From Maritimibacter fusiformis (lineage in GTDB: Bacteria; Pseudomonadota; Alphaproteobacteria; Rhodobacterales; Rhodobacteraceae): a stretch of 64,000 bases of DNA. Below are positions 1 to 7,972 of the stretch, piece after piece (positions within the stretch are counted from its first letter, which is position 1; each line of letters opens with the position of its first letter). The translations under genes were made by a program, and so were the position numbers. The DNA lies in the NCBI RefSeq assembly GCF_008086115.1, contig NZ_VSIY01000003.1, forward strand, positions 310,001 to 374,000, written 5' to 3'. Under the pieces are notes generated by a model. That model was not told the DNA's origin. It saw only the letters and a list, made by a program, of their open reading frames with translations, and made no database searches.

Positions 1-861
1 CCCACCGGCCTGATCGACCCCGAGGTGGAAATCCGCCCGGTGGAAATGCAGGTCGACGACCTGCTGGACGAGGTGCGCAAGGTCGCCGCCCGTGGCATGC
101 GCACGCTGGTCACCACGCTGACCAAGCGCATGGCCGAGGACCTGACCGAATACATGCACGAACAGGGCATCCGCGTGCGCTACATGCATTCGGACATCGA
201 CACGATCGAGCGCATCGAGATCCTGCGTGACCTGCGGCTTGGGGCGTTCGACGTGCTGGTGGGCATCAACCTGCTGCGCGAGGGGCTGGATATTCCCGAA
301 TGCGGGCTGGTGGCGATCCTCGATGCCGACAAGGAGGGCTTCCTGCGCTCGGAAACCTCGCTGATCCAGACCATCGGACGGGCGGCACGCAACGCGGAAG
401 GTCGGGTGATCATGTATGCCGACCGCATCACCGGCTCGATGGAGCGCGCGCTGGCCGAAACCGACCGCCGCCGCGCCCGCCAGATCGCCTATAACGAAGA
501 ACACGGCATCACGCCGGAGACCATTCGCAAGAACGTCGATGACGTGCTGTCGGGCCTCTACGAGGGCGACACCGACATGAGCCGGGTGACGGCGAAAGTC
601 GATAAAGTGATGGTCGGGGCCAATCTGCAGGCCCATCTGGACGCGCTGAGGTCGGATATGCGCAAGGCCGCCGAAAACCTGGAGTTCGAGGAAGCGGCCC
701 GCCTGCGCGACGAGGTGCACCGGCTGGAGGCCGTGGAACTGGCGATTGCCGACGACCCGCTGGCGCGGCAATCGGCGGTGGAGGCGGCGTCAGAGGGGAA
801 GGTGCGGGGGCGGTCCACGGCGGGGAGGCCGGGGCAGAGGGCTGGACGGGGGAAGAGGTGA
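1..861 (+). CDS. uvrB: UvrABC excinuclease subunit B, 3' part (5' end outside window)
   Basis: This is the last 286 residues of UvrB, the damage-verifying helicase-like subunit of nucleotide excision repair. The frame is open at base 1, so the true start lies to the left; a GTG at 25 is only an internal valine. Visible are helicase motif V (REGLDIPE, about residue 93), motif VI (QTIGRAARN, about 123) and the C-terminal UVR coiled coil ([13 protein letters not shown], about 221-240) that contacts UvrC. The tail after the UVR motif is a basic, Gly/Arg-rich stretch of about 30 residues, variable in this family. The N-terminal ATPase domain and beta-hairpin are not in the window. Identification is secure. 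Confidence 0.96.
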   Translation, partial: PTGLIDPEVEIRPVEMQVDDLLDEVRKVAARGMRTLVTTLTKRMAEDLTEYMHEQGIRVRYMHSDIDTIERIEILRDLRLGAFDVLVGINLLREGLDIPECGLVAILDADKEGFLRSETSLIQTIGRAARNAEGRVIMYADRITGSMERALAETDRRRARQIAYNEEHGITPETIRKNVDDVLSGLYEGDTDMSRVTAKVDKVMVGANLQAHLDALRSDMRKAAENLEFEEAARLRDEVHRLEAVELAIADDPLARQSAVEAASEGKVRGRSTAGRPGQRAGRGKR

Positions 862-871
862 CATATCCAGA

Positions 872-938
872 GGGCAGCGCCCGGACCGAGGGGTGGGCGA
901 GAAGCGCCCGCCCCGTGGGGGCGGTCCGGGCGCTGCCC
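872..938. repeat. 17-bp perfect inverted repeat just after uvrB
   Basis: Bases 872-888 are the exact reverse complement of 922-938, with a further GC-rich small stem (GGGCG...CGCCC) in the loop. It starts 10 bases after the uvrB stop. It could end or stabilise the uvrB transcript, but no T-run follows, so it is not a textbook terminator. Part of the left arm and loop (877-911) recurs at 1683-1718. Confidence 0.7.
877..911 (+). repeat. Direct repeat, left copy (flanks AT-richer patch)
   Basis: Begins GCGCCCGGACCGAGG and continues into GTGGGCG, then a short spacer and GCGCCC. The first 22-23 bases match 1683-1704 with one base inserted, and the internal GGGCG / CGCCC mini-hairpin is also kept. 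The two copies lie about 0.8 kb apart and bracket the split membrane gene. Confidence 0.7.
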
Positions 939-951
939 GGCGGTGCCGGGC

Positions 952-962
952 GGGGGGGGGGG
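952..962. repeat. Homopolymer of 11 G
   Basis: Eleven consecutive G bases in the gap between uvrB and the next gene. No coding frame crosses it that I can support. Such tracts change length readily by slippage and are also a common place for assembly error. Confidence 0.8.
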
Positions 963-1001
963 TGCGCCCCAGGAACAGGGCGTTTGGTGAACTGCTTGGT
1001 T

Positions 1002-1448
1002 TCACTCAGTGAGAGAACGAACGAAGCACTCAAGTTGAATATCCTCTCGGCGCGTCAAGACGCGCTGGGGCAGATTTGCCGTCTTCATCATTTCGTCGTA
1101 TTCCTTCTGGGACAGCGAGTTGAAGTAGGCATCGCCAACACATTGGCACTGCCGCTCAATTTCGTCCTCGGACAATTTCAAGCCTTGGGACTGAATTTGA
1201 TTTCGAATGGCGATTTGGCAGGTTTCCGCATGGCCCGCTTTCAAACTCAAGATCAATTTAGGCGATATTATCTCTTGGGAGTTTTCGCGCTCGTAACGTG
1301 CGACGGTGAAGAATGAAATGGCGAAGAATGCTGCTGAGATCACGAATACCGTCATCCAGATATCGAGAAAACTGGAACTACGTTTGAAGAGTTTCATCAA
1401 GCTTGCGACAAGTAAGGCAATCACGAAAGGAACAGTAGTGCTACCCAA
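1002..1448 (-). CDS. Hypothetical membrane protein, C-terminal part of an amber-split gene
   Basis: I do not recognise a family. The frame encodes 148 residues from a TTG at 1448 with no Shine-Dalgarno sequence in front of it, so this start is doubtful. It has two hydrophobic segments (about residues 5-21 and 28-47) and a soluble C-terminal half with an isolated Cys-Gln-Cys. The same frame is open upstream to a TAG at 1500-1502; directly beyond that TAG, still in frame, is an ATG at 1586 with a GGAG-type ribosome site. Ignoring the TAG gives one 194-residue protein with three membrane segments. The DNA is clearly AT-richer than its neighbours, which suggests transfer. It may be a decayed gene, two genes, or a base error at the TAG. 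Confidence 0.6.
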   Translation of the reverse strand: MGSTTVPFVIALLVASLMKLFKRSSSFLDIWMTVFVISAAFFAISFFTVARYERENSQEIISPKLILSLKAGHAETCQIAIRNQIQSQGLKLSEDEIERQCQCVGDAYFNSLSQKEYDEMMKTANLPQRVLTRREDIQLECFVRSLTE

Positions 1449-1499
1449 AGCGATGAAGAACGGTGCCCAAGTATCAGTTCCGCCATTGGTTATGGCGTT

Positions 1500-1586
1500 C
1501 TAACCTTCTTTATAGACATTCAGATAGCCAAATACCGCGGTGGCCAAAATCACCGGCAATACGAGCCTCAAAATGAGATCTCTCAT
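1500..1586 (-). CDS. 28-residue N-terminal piece of the amber-split membrane gene
   Basis: ATG at 1586 follows GGGAGTGGATC, a usable ribosome site. The product, ending LNVYKEG, is 28 residues with one hydrophobic segment (LILRLVLPVILATAVFGYL), then a TAG. The frame continues without any other stop into 1002-1448. It could be a genuine one-pass small protein, but its placement and frame make it more likely the first membrane segment of the interrupted gene. Confidence 0.45.
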   Translation of the reverse strand: MRDLILRLVLPVILATAVFGYLNVYKEG

Positions 1587-1682
1587 GATCCACTCCCGCC
1601 CCCAACCACGCCAAGTCTGGTGCCCGCAACCTACGCCGGTCGATGGTTACGATCAATGCTATGGCACTATAGACCCTCCTTC

Positions 1683-1718
1683 GCGCCCGGACCGAGGGTG
1701 GGCGCACTTCGCGCCCGC
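1683..1718 (+). repeat. Direct repeat, right copy
   Basis: Second copy of the element at 877-911, with one G fewer. Together the two copies border the AT-richer segment that holds the split membrane gene. A small perfect hairpin (CGTGCC GGA GGCACG, 1721-1735) follows immediately. Confidence 0.7.
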
Positions 1719-1766
1719 GTCGTGCCGGAGGCACGCCTCTGGCGTGACGGGCGGGTCGGTCGCGAA

Positions 1767-1787
1767 CCGGATCGCTACGCGATCCGG
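1767..1787. repeat. Perfect 9-bp stem hairpin downstream of ABM gene
   Basis: CCGGATCGC (1767-1775), a TAC loop and GCGATCCGG (1779-1787). It lies 35 bases past the stop of the minus-strand ABM gene. No T-run follows on either strand, so it is at most a 3' end stabiliser or part of the palindromic cluster at 1683-1787. Confidence 0.55.
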
Positions 1788-1822
1788 GTTGGCATCCCTA
1801 CCCCGGCCCTGCTCGGTAACCC

Positions 1823-2143
1823 TCACCCCGAGGTCATCACCACGTCATACATCACCGGCTCGAACCCCCGGCTGAGGTCGTTGAACTTGCGGCTGTAGGC
1901 CCGCATCTCGTCCGAGCGCAGCATGGCCTGGAAATCCTCGCGGGTTTTCCACTGGGTATAGTTCGCCACCCGCGTCTGGGCGTCGTTGACGTGGATCGCG
2001 GCGCCGATGAAGCCGGGCTGTTTCGAGACGAAATCGTTGCAGGCCACCTGCAACTCGTCCAGCAGGTCCTGACAGGTGCCCGGTGTCACCTCGAAGGTGG
2101 TGATGACAGTCTGAAGTTTGGCGTCCTTGGTGATCGTGGGCAT
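1823..2143 (-). CDS. Antibiotic biosynthesis monooxygenase (ABM) domain protein
   Basis: A 106-residue protein with the single-domain ferredoxin-like ABM fold: two halves of beta-alpha-beta type, with a 'QPGFIGAAIHV' strand and 'VANYTQWKTREDFQAML' strand-helix typical of the family. Members are small dimeric cytosolic proteins that oxidise quinone-like or other small substrates without a cofactor, or degrade haem; this one lacks any clue to its substrate. The ATG at 2143 has GGAGG five bases upstream, which fixes the start. It is not obviously in an operon; the UspA gene upstream starts 492 bases away with its stop 84 bases before this start. Confidence 0.85.
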   Translation of the reverse strand: MPTITKDAKLQTVITTFEVTPGTCQDLLDELQVACNDFVSKQPGFIGAAIHVNDAQTRVANYTQWKTREDFQAMLRSDEMRAYSRKFNDLSRGFEPVMYDVVMTSG

Positions 2144-2227
2144 GGCGGCCTCCGTTGCTGACGTTCCTAGCCTAGCACCCGCCGCGCCCGCGTCAAAACC
2201 CCTGCGCGGGCCCGGCAGATCGCCGCG

Positions 2228-2635
2228 TCAGCGCACCACGTGGACCGAGCACGGCGCGTGGCGCACCACGCGGGCGGCGGTCGAGCCGAGGAACCAGTCC
2301 TGGAACCCCGGGCGGTGCGAGGCGATGACGATGCAGTCGGTCTTGTTGGCCTCGGCATAGTCGACGATGGAATGGCCGGCGTGGCCCTCGATCACCACGA
2401 TCTTGATCGCGGGATGGTCCGACAGGGTCTTGGCCAGCGATGCCTCGATCTCGCGGATGTTGTCGGCGATCTGGTTCTCCGGCAGGTATTGCGCGACGTA
2501 GGAGGGGATTTCCTCGATCACGTGCAGCGCCGTGATGGTCGCATCCGTGCCCGCGATCGCCTCGGCGATCTCGATCGAACGGTTGGTGTCGCGGCCCTGG
2601 TCGAAGGCCACCGGAACGAGGATATTCTGATACAT
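2228..2635 (-). CDS. Universal stress protein, UspA family
   Basis: A single-domain, 135-residue Usp protein of the alpha/beta ATP-binding fold. The start strand 'MYQNILVPVAFDQ' and the C-terminal nucleotide-binding loop (GFQDWFLGST, then RHAPCSVHVV) are characteristic; the G-X2-G-X9-G(S/T) loop is present in variant form. I chose the ATG at 2635 because GGGAG precedes it and the family begins there; the longer frame to 2710 adds 25 residues unlike Usp. It lies 78 bases after the glycerate kinase stop on the same strand and may be cotranscribed. Its exact stress role cannot be read from sequence. Confidence 0.92.
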   Translation of the reverse strand: MYQNILVPVAFDQGRDTNRSIEIAEAIAGTDATITALHVIEEIPSYVAQYLPENQIADNIREIEASLAKTLSDHPAIKIVVIEGHAGHSIVDYAEANKTDCIVIASHRPGFQDWFLGSTAARVVRHAPCSVHVVR

Positions 2636-2713
2636 GGCACGCGCTCCCGCTGTGAATTCGCTGTCAGTGTCCCCCCTTTGCGCCGGAAGATCAATGACCT
2701 GCATCAACACCGC

Positions 2714-3970
2714 TCAGCGGATCAGGAGCGCGCGAAAGTCGTTCACGTTGGTGCCGGTCGGGCCGGGCGAGAACAGGTCGTCGAGCGCGGCAAAGGCCGA
2801 CCAGGCGTCGTTCGCCGCCAGCAGCGCCGCCGGATCATGGCCCATTTCGCGCAGCCGCGCCACGGTCGTGCCATCGGCAAAGGCGCCGGCGTTGTCCTCG
2901 CTGCCGTCGATCCCGTCGGTGTCGGCGGCCAGCGCGGCGATGCCCTCGACCCCCTCGATCCCCCGGGCCAGCGACAGCAGGAACTCGGTGTTGCGCCCGC
3001 CCCGGCCCTTGCCCTTCACGGTCACGCTGGTCTCGCCGCCCGACAGGATCACCACGGGGCGGGCGAAGGGGCGGTTCCTGGTGGCCACCTCGCGGGCGAT
3101 GGCGGCATGCACGCGGGCGACCTCGCGGGCCTCGCCCTCGATCGCATCCGACAGGATCGCGGCGGGCAGGCCCTCGGCGCGGGCCAGGTCGGCGGCGGCC
3201 TCCAGCGCATGCGCCGCCGAGGCGATCACGGTGACGCTGTTGTGCGCAAAGGCCGGGTCTTGCGGCGTCGGGCCGGGGGTGGCGGCGATATGGGCGGTCA
3301 TGTGCGCCGGCAGGTCGATGCCGTAGGCCTCGATTGCTGCCATCGCGGCCTCGGGGCCGGTGTCGTCGGGCACCGTGGGGCCGGAGGCGACCTGCGCCGG
3401 GTCGTCGCCCGGCACGTCCGAGACGATCAGCGTCACCACCCGCGCGGGCGACGCCGCCAGCGCCAGCCGCCCGCCCTTGATCCGCGAGAAATGCTTGCGC
3501 ACCGCGTTCATCGCCGAGATCGGCGCGCCCGACGACAGCAGCGCCCGGTTCAGCGCCTGTTCATCCGCCAGCCCGAAGCCGGTGGGCGGCGCCGGCAGAA
3601 GCGCCGAGCCGCCGCCGGTGATCAGCGCCACCACCAGATCGTCGGCGGTCAGCCCCGCCACCGCGTCAAGCAGCGCCTCGCCCGCTGCCATTCCCGCCTC
3701 GTCCGGCACCGGATGCGCCGCCTCGATCACCTTCAGGTGCCGGGTCGCGCAGCCATAGCCCGCACGGGTGACGATCACGCCCTCGACCGGGTCGCCCCAC
3801 AGGTCTTCGAACGCCGCGCCCAGTTGGGCCGCGCCCTTGCCCGCGCCGATCACCACGGTGCGGCCCCTGGGCCGGTCCGGCAGGTGACCTGCAAGCGCCC
3901 TGGCCGGGTCGACGGCGGCAATGGCCGCGTCGAACAGCCGGGTCAGCAAGGCGCGGTCGGCCTCGGTCAT
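2714..3970 (-). CDS. Glycerate 2-kinase (MOFRL/DUF4147 family)
   Basis: Class II glycerate kinase, 418 residues, of the family that includes TtuD and GckA. It phosphorylates D-glycerate to 2-phosphoglycerate, feeding glyoxylate, serine or tartrate breakdown into glycolysis. Visible are the N-terminal DUF4147 domain with 'VIGAGKGAAQLG' (about residue 40), the 'ITGGGSALLPAPP' loop (about 118-130) and the C-terminal MOFRL domain ('ILSGGETSVTVKGKGRGGRN', then 'AADTDGIDGSED'). Length is normal. It is the last gene of the BMP-type transporter run, 9 bases after the second permease, so it is probably cotranscribed; that could mean the imported compound is broken down to glycerate, or simply chance adjacency. 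Older annotations call this family hydroxypyruvate reductase. Confidence 0.93.
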   Translation of the reverse strand: MTEADRALLTRLFDAAIAAVDPARALAGHLPDRPRGRTVVIGAGKGAAQLGAAFEDLWGDPVEGVIVTRAGYGCATRHLKVIEAAHPVPDEAGMAAGEALLDAVAGLTADDLVVALITGGGSALLPAPPTGFGLADEQALNRALLSSGAPISAMNAVRKHFSRIKGGRLALAASPARVVTLIVSDVPGDDPAQVASGPTVPDDTGPEAAMAAIEAYGIDLPAHMTAHIAATPGPTPQDPAFAHNSVTVIASAAHALEAAADLARAEGLPAAILSDAIEGEAREVARVHAAIAREVATRNRPFARPVVILSGGETSVTVKGKGRGGRNTEFLLSLARGIEGVEGIAALAADTDGIDGSEDNAGAFADGTTVARLREMGHDPAALLAANDAWSAFAALDDLFSPGPTGTNVNDFRALLIR

Positions 3971-3979
3971 CGGGGCGGT

Positions 3980-5245
3980 CTATTCCTTCACGTAGGGCTT
4001 GCCGTCCGCCGCCGGGGCGCGCGCCTTGCCGATCAGCCCGGCCACCACGATGATAGTGGCGATATAGGGCGCCATGGCCAGGAATTCGGACGGGATCGGG
4101 GTGTTGAGAAGCGCGAGCTTCTGTTGCAGCGAATCGGCAAAGCCGAAGATCAGCGCCGCCGACAGCGCACCGACCGGGTGCCAGCGCCCGAAGATCATCG
4201 CCGCCAGCCCGATGAAGCCGCGCCCGCCGGTCATGTTCTCGTCGAACCGCCCGACCGAGCCCAGCGTGAACCACGCCCCGCCGAACCCCGCCACCATGCC
4301 GCCCAGCGTGACGTGGACATAGCGCGTCCAGTAGACATCGACGCCCAGCGTATCGGCGGCGCGCGGATGCTCGCCCACCGCGCGGGCGCGCAGCCCGCCC
4401 TTGGTGTGGAACAGGTAATAGGTCGCCACCGCCACCAGTATCAGCGCGCCGTAGACGAACAGGTTCTGGTTGAACAGCATCGGCCCGATCACCGGGATGT
4501 CGCCCAGAAGCGGGATCTTCCACGCCCGGAACACCGGGGCGTTGTTCAGGCTGCGCACCTCGGCGAAGACCTGCGAACTGACGTAACTGGTCAGGCCCAG
4601 CACGAAGAGGTTTATCACCACGCCCGCGATGATCTGGTCCATTCGGAAGGTCACGACAAGGGCGGCGAGGATCAGGCCAAAGCTGCCCCCTACCAGCACG
4701 GCGGCCACAAGGCCGCCCCAGCCGCCCAGCAGCGAGCCGATCAGCGCGCCGGTAAAGGCCCCGGCCAGCAACATCCCCTCGATCGCGATGTTGACCACCG
4801 CGACCCGTTCGCAAAGCACGCCCGCAAGCCCGCCCAGCGCGATGGGCACGGCGCGCACCATGGTGGCCTGCAACATGCCGGTCAGCGAAAAGCTCTTGTC
4901 GGCGGTGGCCCAGACCAGGAAGGCCATGACCAGGATGGCCAGCCCGACGCCCAGCGAGATCGAGGTCCAGCGCACCCCGCCGCGCAGGAACTGGCGCACG
5001 CCGAGGAACGCCAGAAGCGCGGCGGCGACCAGGTTGAACGGCTGTCCGGGCACCACGAGGTCGCCCAGCACGATGGCATCGCGCGGCCGCGACAGCTTGA
5101 AGGTCGCCACCTGCCCCGCGCCCACGTCGAGCACGAACAGCACCAAGAGCGCCAGCGCGATCAGCACGCCGCCCACGATGCGGGCCTGGCGCGCCTTGCC
5201 GGTGGCGATCTTTTCGGAGGTGGTATCGGTGGTCACGGCGCTCAT
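3980..5245 (-). CDS. ABC transporter permease, BMP/nucleoside type (NupQ-like)
   Basis: A 421-residue inner-membrane permease of the BPD_transp_2 class, with about ten hydrophobic segments. The segment 'VRAVPIALGGLAGVLCERV...NIAIEGMLLAGAF' is the conserved EGMLL region of sugar/nucleoside importers. The ATG at 5245 overlaps the stop of the upstream permease by 4 bases (ATGA), showing translational coupling and favouring this start over 5284. The N-terminal 30 residues are a polar cytosolic tail. It pairs with the next permease to form the membrane channel for the BMP binding protein. Confidence 0.93.
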   Translation of the reverse strand: MSAVTTDTTSEKIATGKARQARIVGGVLIALALLVLFVLDVGAGQVATFKLSRPRDAIVLGDLVVPGQPFNLVAAALLAFLGVRQFLRGGVRWTSISLGVGLAILVMAFLVWATADKSFSLTGMLQATMVRAVPIALGGLAGVLCERVAVVNIAIEGMLLAGAFTGALIGSLLGGWGGLVAAVLVGGSFGLILAALVVTFRMDQIIAGVVINLFVLGLTSYVSSQVFAEVRSLNNAPVFRAWKIPLLGDIPVIGPMLFNQNLFVYGALILVAVATYYLFHTKGGLRARAVGEHPRAADTLGVDVYWTRYVHVTLGGMVAGFGGAWFTLGSVGRFDENMTGGRGFIGLAAMIFGRWHPVGALSAALIFGFADSLQQKLALLNTPIPSEFLAMAPYIATIIVVAGLIGKARAPAADGKPYVKE

Positions 5246-6384
5246 ACCTCGCTCCCCCCTTTGGATTTCCTGGCAAAGCCCCACGGGAAGATCGCGCGCA
5301 CCAAGAGCGGGGCCGCGATGAACACGATGATCAGCGCCTGGATGATCGCGATCAGGTCGATGGACACGCCCGCGTCGACCTGCATCTGGCGCCCGCCCGC
5401 CTCGAGCCCGCCAAAGAGGATGCCGGCGAACAGGATGCCCAGGGGGTGCGAGCGGCCCAGAAGCGCCACCGCGATGGCGTCAAAGCCGATGTCGGCCGAG
5501 AACCCCGGCGAGGCGCGGCCCAGTACGCCCAGCACCTGGCTGGCCCCGGCCAGACCCGCAAGCGCGCCCGCCGTGCCCATCGCGGCGACGATCACCAGCC
5601 CGGATTTCATCCCGGCATAGCGCGCCGCATGCGGGTTCTCGCCCGAGGCGCGGAAGGCAAAGCCGATCTTGGAGCGAAACAGGATCCACCACACCAGCAC
5701 CACCGCCGCCAGCATCACGAACAGCCCGGCATGCAGGCGCAGGTTGGGGTCGAGCCAGTCAAGCAGGCGCGGCAGTTGCGCGGCATCGGGAACCGATTTC
5801 GAGATCGGGTCGGCCCGGCCCTCTTTCTGGATGTAGGGCTGGCGCAAGAGGTAGTCGAGCAGCTTGAACGAGATCAGGTTGAGCATGATCGTGGTGATCA
5901 CCTCATGCGCCCCGGTCGCGGCCTTGAGCGCACCTGCGATGGCGGCGTAAAGCCCGCCCACGATGGCCCCGGCCAGCAGCGACAGCGGCATCAGCACCGC
6001 GAACGGCAGGGAGTGGAAGGTGAAGCCGAAGATCACCGCCGCCGTGCCGCCCAGCAGCACCTGCCCCTCGGCGCCGATGTTGAACAGCCCGGCGCGAAAG
6101 CCGAGGCCAAGCCCCAGCCCCGCCAGCACCAGCGGGATCGCCGCCGTCAGGGTCTCGGACAGCGCGTTGACCGACCCCAGCGAGCCCTTGGCCAGCGCCA
6201 CGAAGCTCTTGCCGATGGTGGCGATGTCCACCCCGGTCGCCAGCATCACCAGCATGCCGAAGATCAGCGCCACCACCACCGCGAACACCGGCACCACCAC
6301 CAGGTCTTCGAATTCCGAACGCCCACGCGCGGTGCGCGCCAGCAGGCTGCGCATCTGTTCGTTGATGCTTGAAAGGTCGCTCAT
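5242..6384 (-). CDS. ABC transporter permease, BMP/nucleoside type (NupP-like)
   Basis: A 380-residue inner-membrane permease. The family signature 'GFRAGLFNIGAEGQVLLGG' lies near residue 95-113 and the ATPase-contact region 'HEVITTIMLNLISFKLL' near 160. It has roughly nine hydrophobic segments. Its start overlaps the ATPase gene's stop by 4 bases and its stop overlaps the next permease's start by 4 bases, so three genes form one coupled translation unit. Known relatives import purine and pyrimidine nucleosides; sequence alone does not fix which. Confidence 0.94.
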   Translation of the reverse strand: MSDLSSINEQMRSLLARTARGRSEFEDLVVVPVFAVVVALIFGMLVMLATGVDIATIGKSFVALAKGSLGSVNALSETLTAAIPLVLAGLGLGLGFRAGLFNIGAEGQVLLGGTAAVIFGFTFHSLPFAVLMPLSLLAGAIVGGLYAAIAGALKAATGAHEVITTIMLNLISFKLLDYLLRQPYIQKEGRADPISKSVPDAAQLPRLLDWLDPNLRLHAGLFVMLAAVVLVWWILFRSKIGFAFRASGENPHAARYAGMKSGLVIVAAMGTAGALAGLAGASQVLGVLGRASPGFSADIGFDAIAVALLGRSHPLGILFAGILFGGLEAGGRQMQVDAGVSIDLIAIIQALIIVFIAAPLLVRAIFPWGFARKSKGGSEV

Positions 6385-7904
6385 GCCGCTGCCCCCTCGG
6401 TCGCGCCGGCCATGGCAAGGCCGATGGCGTTGCGGTCGGCCTTGCCGCCGGTGTTGTCGAACTCGGCCACGATGCGGCCGTCGAACATCACCAGGATGCG
6501 GTCCGACAGGCCCATGATCTCGTCCAGCTCGGACGAGACGATCAGCACGCCGTCGCCCTCGTCCCGCGCCTCGATCAGGCGCGAGTGGATGTATTCGATC
6601 GAGCCGACATCCAGCCCCCGCGTCGGCTGGCTGGCGATCACCAGCTTGGTCTGGCGTTCAAGTTCGCGCGCGACCACCATCTTCTGCTGGTTGCCGCCCG
6701 ACAGGTTGCCGGCGGGCAGGAACACCGAGGGCGTGCGCACGTCGAAATCGACGCAATACTTGGCGGCGGTCTTGTGCACCGTGGGCCAGTCGATCGCCAT
6801 GCCCTTGGAATAGGGTTTCTCGTAGTAGGAGTTCAGCACCATGTTCTCGGCGATGGTGAAGCTCGACACCATGCCGGACTTGTGCCGGTCCTCGGGAATA
6901 TGCGCCATGCCCTCGCTGTGGCGCTGGCGCACCGAGAAATGCGTGATGTCCTTGCCGTCGAAGACGATCTTGCCCGAGGCGGCCCGGGCCAGCCCGGTGA
7001 TCGCCTCGACCAGCGCGCTCTGGCCGTTGCCCTGAACGCCCGCGATGCCGACCACCTCGCCGGATTTCACCACCATGTTCAGGTGATCCACCGCGATCTC
7101 GTCGTTGTCGCGCAGCACCACCAGGTCGGAGACCTCAAGCATCGGGCGGCCCGGTTCGGCCACTGTCTTGTCGACGGTGAAGCTGACCGGGCGGCCCACC
7201 ATCATCTCGGCCAGGTCGGCCTCGGTCAGGGTCTTGGGGTCGCCCTCGCCGACGATGCGGCCCTGGCGCATGACGCTGACGCGGTCGGACACCTCGAGGA
7301 TTTCGTGCAGCTTGTGGGTGATGAAGACGATCGCCTTGCCGGCCTCCTTGAGCGAGCGCACGATGCCGAAGAACTCCTCGACCTCCTGCGGCGTGAGCAC
7401 CGCCGTGGGCTCGTCGAGGATCAGCACGTCGGCCTGGCGAAACAGCACCTTGAGGATCTCGACGCGCTGCTGGATGCCGACCGGCAGGTCTTCGATCAAC
7501 GTGTCGGCGGGGACGTGCAGACCGTAAAGCTGGTTGATCTCGTCGACCTGGGCGCGGGCGCGCTTGAGGTCGAGATAGCCGAGCCGGCCCGTGGGTTCGA
7601 CCCCCAGCACCACGTTCTCGGCCACGGTAAAGACCGGAACCAGCATGAAATGCTGGTGCACCATGCCGATGCCGGCCTCGATGCCGTCGCCCGGCCCCTG
7701 GAACACCACCGGCTTGCCGTCGATCAGGATCTCGCCTTCGTCTGGGGAATACAGCCCCGACAGGATGTTCATCATGGTGGATTTGCCGGCGCCGTTTTCA
7801 CCAAGCAAACCAAGCACTTCACCGCCCCTGATGGTCAGGTTCACGCCATCGTTGGCGACCACGGAACCGAAACGCTTGGTGATGCCGCGCAGTTCGACGT
7901 CCAT
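6381..7904 (-). CDS. ABC transporter ATP-binding protein, double-domain nucleoside/sugar type
   Basis: A 507-residue protein with two ABC domains in tandem, as in RbsA- and NupO-type importers. Domain 1 has Walker A GENGAGKST (about residue 38) and Walker B 'VLILDEPTAVL'. Domain 2 has a degenerate Walker A (GVQGNGQS), signature 'LSGGNQQK' and 'ASQPTRGLDVG', where the usual catalytic Glu is Gln; this asymmetry is normal in the family. ATG 7904 is preceded by GAGGGG at 7-base spacing, better than the TTG at 7922. It sits 68 bases after the binding-protein gene, with a strong hairpin between them. Confidence 0.95.
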   Translation of the reverse strand: MDVELRGITKRFGSVVANDGVNLTIRGGEVLGLLGENGAGKSTMMNILSGLYSPDEGEILIDGKPVVFQGPGDGIEAGIGMVHQHFMLVPVFTVAENVVLGVEPTGRLGYLDLKRARAQVDEINQLYGLHVPADTLIEDLPVGIQQRVEILKVLFRQADVLILDEPTAVLTPQEVEEFFGIVRSLKEAGKAIVFITHKLHEILEVSDRVSVMRQGRIVGEGDPKTLTEADLAEMMVGRPVSFTVDKTVAEPGRPMLEVSDLVVLRDNDEIAVDHLNMVVKSGEVVGIAGVQGNGQSALVEAITGLARAASGKIVFDGKDITHFSVRQRHSEGMAHIPEDRHKSGMVSSFTIAENMVLNSYYEKPYSKGMAIDWPTVHKTAAKYCVDFDVRTPSVFLPAGNLSGGNQQKMVVARELERQTKLVIASQPTRGLDVGSIEYIHSRLIEARDEGDGVLIVSSELDEIMGLSDRILVMFDGRIVAEFDNTGGKADRNAIGLAMAGATEGAAA

Positions 7905-7933
7905 CAGCTCGCCCCTCCCCAATCGGACAGAAA

Positions 7934-7961
7934 CCCGCCGCCGGGGGCAACCGGCGGCGGG
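7934..7961 (-). promoter_or_regulatory. Intercistronic stem-loop between binding-protein and ATPase genes
   Basis: An 11-bp GC stem (7934-7944 with 7951-7961, loop of 6) followed in the minus-strand transcript by TTTCTG. Such a loop after an abundant binding-protein gene usually protects the upstream mRNA or partly terminates transcription, giving more binding protein than ATPase. This role is inferred from position and structure. Confidence 0.65.
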
Positions 7962-7972
7962 CAGAAGTCGGC

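Noticed and set aside
2687..2706. Possible FNR box (TTGAT-N4-GTCAT) upstream of the UspA gene
   Set aside because: Only one half-site matches TTGAT-N4-ATCAA well, and it lies inside the end of the preceding region rather than at a clear promoter.
2240..5620. 1126-residue plus-strand reading frame
   Set aside because: It is antisense to the UspA, glycerate kinase and permease genes, which have clear motifs and coupled starts. The product is His/Arg/Gly/Ala-rich with no fold signature, as expected from the GC-rich third-position bias.
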